A stretch of 34,493 bases of DNA from an uncultured Ruminococcus sp. (lineage in GTDB: Bacteria > Bacillota > Clostridia > Oscillospirales > Ruminococcaceae). This document shows, piece by piece, positions 34,405-34,493 of this stretch; the stretch's first letter is position 1, and every line of letters begins with the position of its first letter. A model generated the notes under the pieces. It worked only from the letters and a program-made list of their open reading frames with translations. It was not told where the DNA came from and did not search any database. Where the stretch lies: the NCBI GenBank assembly GCA_946537515.1, contig CAMNFV010000006.1, positions 1-34,493 on the forward strand, given 5' to 3'. A program made the translations under genes and the position numbers.

Positions 34405-34493
34405 GCGGGCGCTGCCCGCTTATAACATATTATGCAATAAAAAGCAAGACGTGATGATAGGGAGAAAGGTGCAGGGAAAAACAGGCGTAAGGA
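34405..34493 (+). other. Right-edge region: GC hairpin and possible start of a divergent gene
   Basis: GCGGGC-GCT-GCCCGC forms a tight hairpin (34405-34419). After it, GGGAGAAAG precedes a GTG at 34469 that opens MQGKTGVR and runs off the edge. A divergent regulator gene here would fit the operator nearby, but eight codons cannot support a call. Confidence 0.2.

Overview
The window looks like chromosomal DNA from a gut or rumen clostridium of the Oscillospiraceae, Ruminococcus-like. The evidence is two secreted proteins ending in type I dockerin repeats, a ferredoxin-linked 2-oxoacid oxidoreductase, an OhrR/GPx peroxide cassette, clear sigma-A promoters and moderately high GC. No mobile element, CRISPR array, tRNA or rRNA was seen. 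Functions are assigned by reading motifs in the translations; no database search was run.

Region 1 (1-6850, minus strand) is a sulfur amino acid and ferredoxin block. A strong promoter is followed by a 36-codon leader ORF very rich in Cys and Met codons and then a terminator hairpin. Behind it lie a SAM methyltransferase, an mccB-like transsulfuration lyase, S-adenosylhomocysteinase, an mccA-like beta-synthase and a LysR regulator. Together they can take methyl-group turnover (SAM to SAH to homocysteine) through cystathionine to cysteine. A separate promoter then drives a gamma-delta-alpha 2-oxoacid:ferredoxin oxidoreductase operon that runs off the left edge.

Region 2 (6920-10052, minus) is a taurine/sulfonate/nitrate-type ABC importer. 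Its lipoprotein has a linker with three Cys-Cys pairs, and a short ORF with a hairpin lies upstream. Region 3 (10109-13723, minus) is a MacB/FtsX-type ABC pair behind a promoter with a perfect inverted repeat.

Region 4 (13883-18131) has a secreted GH25 lysozyme-like protein, a NUDIX hydrolase facing a C39-like lipoprotein/DUF4250 pair, and a P-loop ATPase. Region 5 (18192-22875, minus) holds a CoaE/M18-aminopeptidase open reading frame without an intervening stop, a double-GNAT protein and GlmU.

Region 6 (23037-26582, plus) is a peroxide-response cluster: GPx, a TSCPD protein, OhrR, a LysR regulator and an SGNH hydrolase. Region 7 (26598-33639, plus) has two secreted dockerin proteins. One is a 1720-residue BspA-type leucine-rich-repeat protein carrying a papain-like domain; the other carries an M23-like fold. 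The window ends with an ATC-hydrolase-family gene on the minus strand behind a TetR-like operator.

The strongest candidates for something undescribed are the Cys/Met leader attenuator, the CoaE-aminopeptidase frame fusion and the Cys-pair importer lipoprotein.
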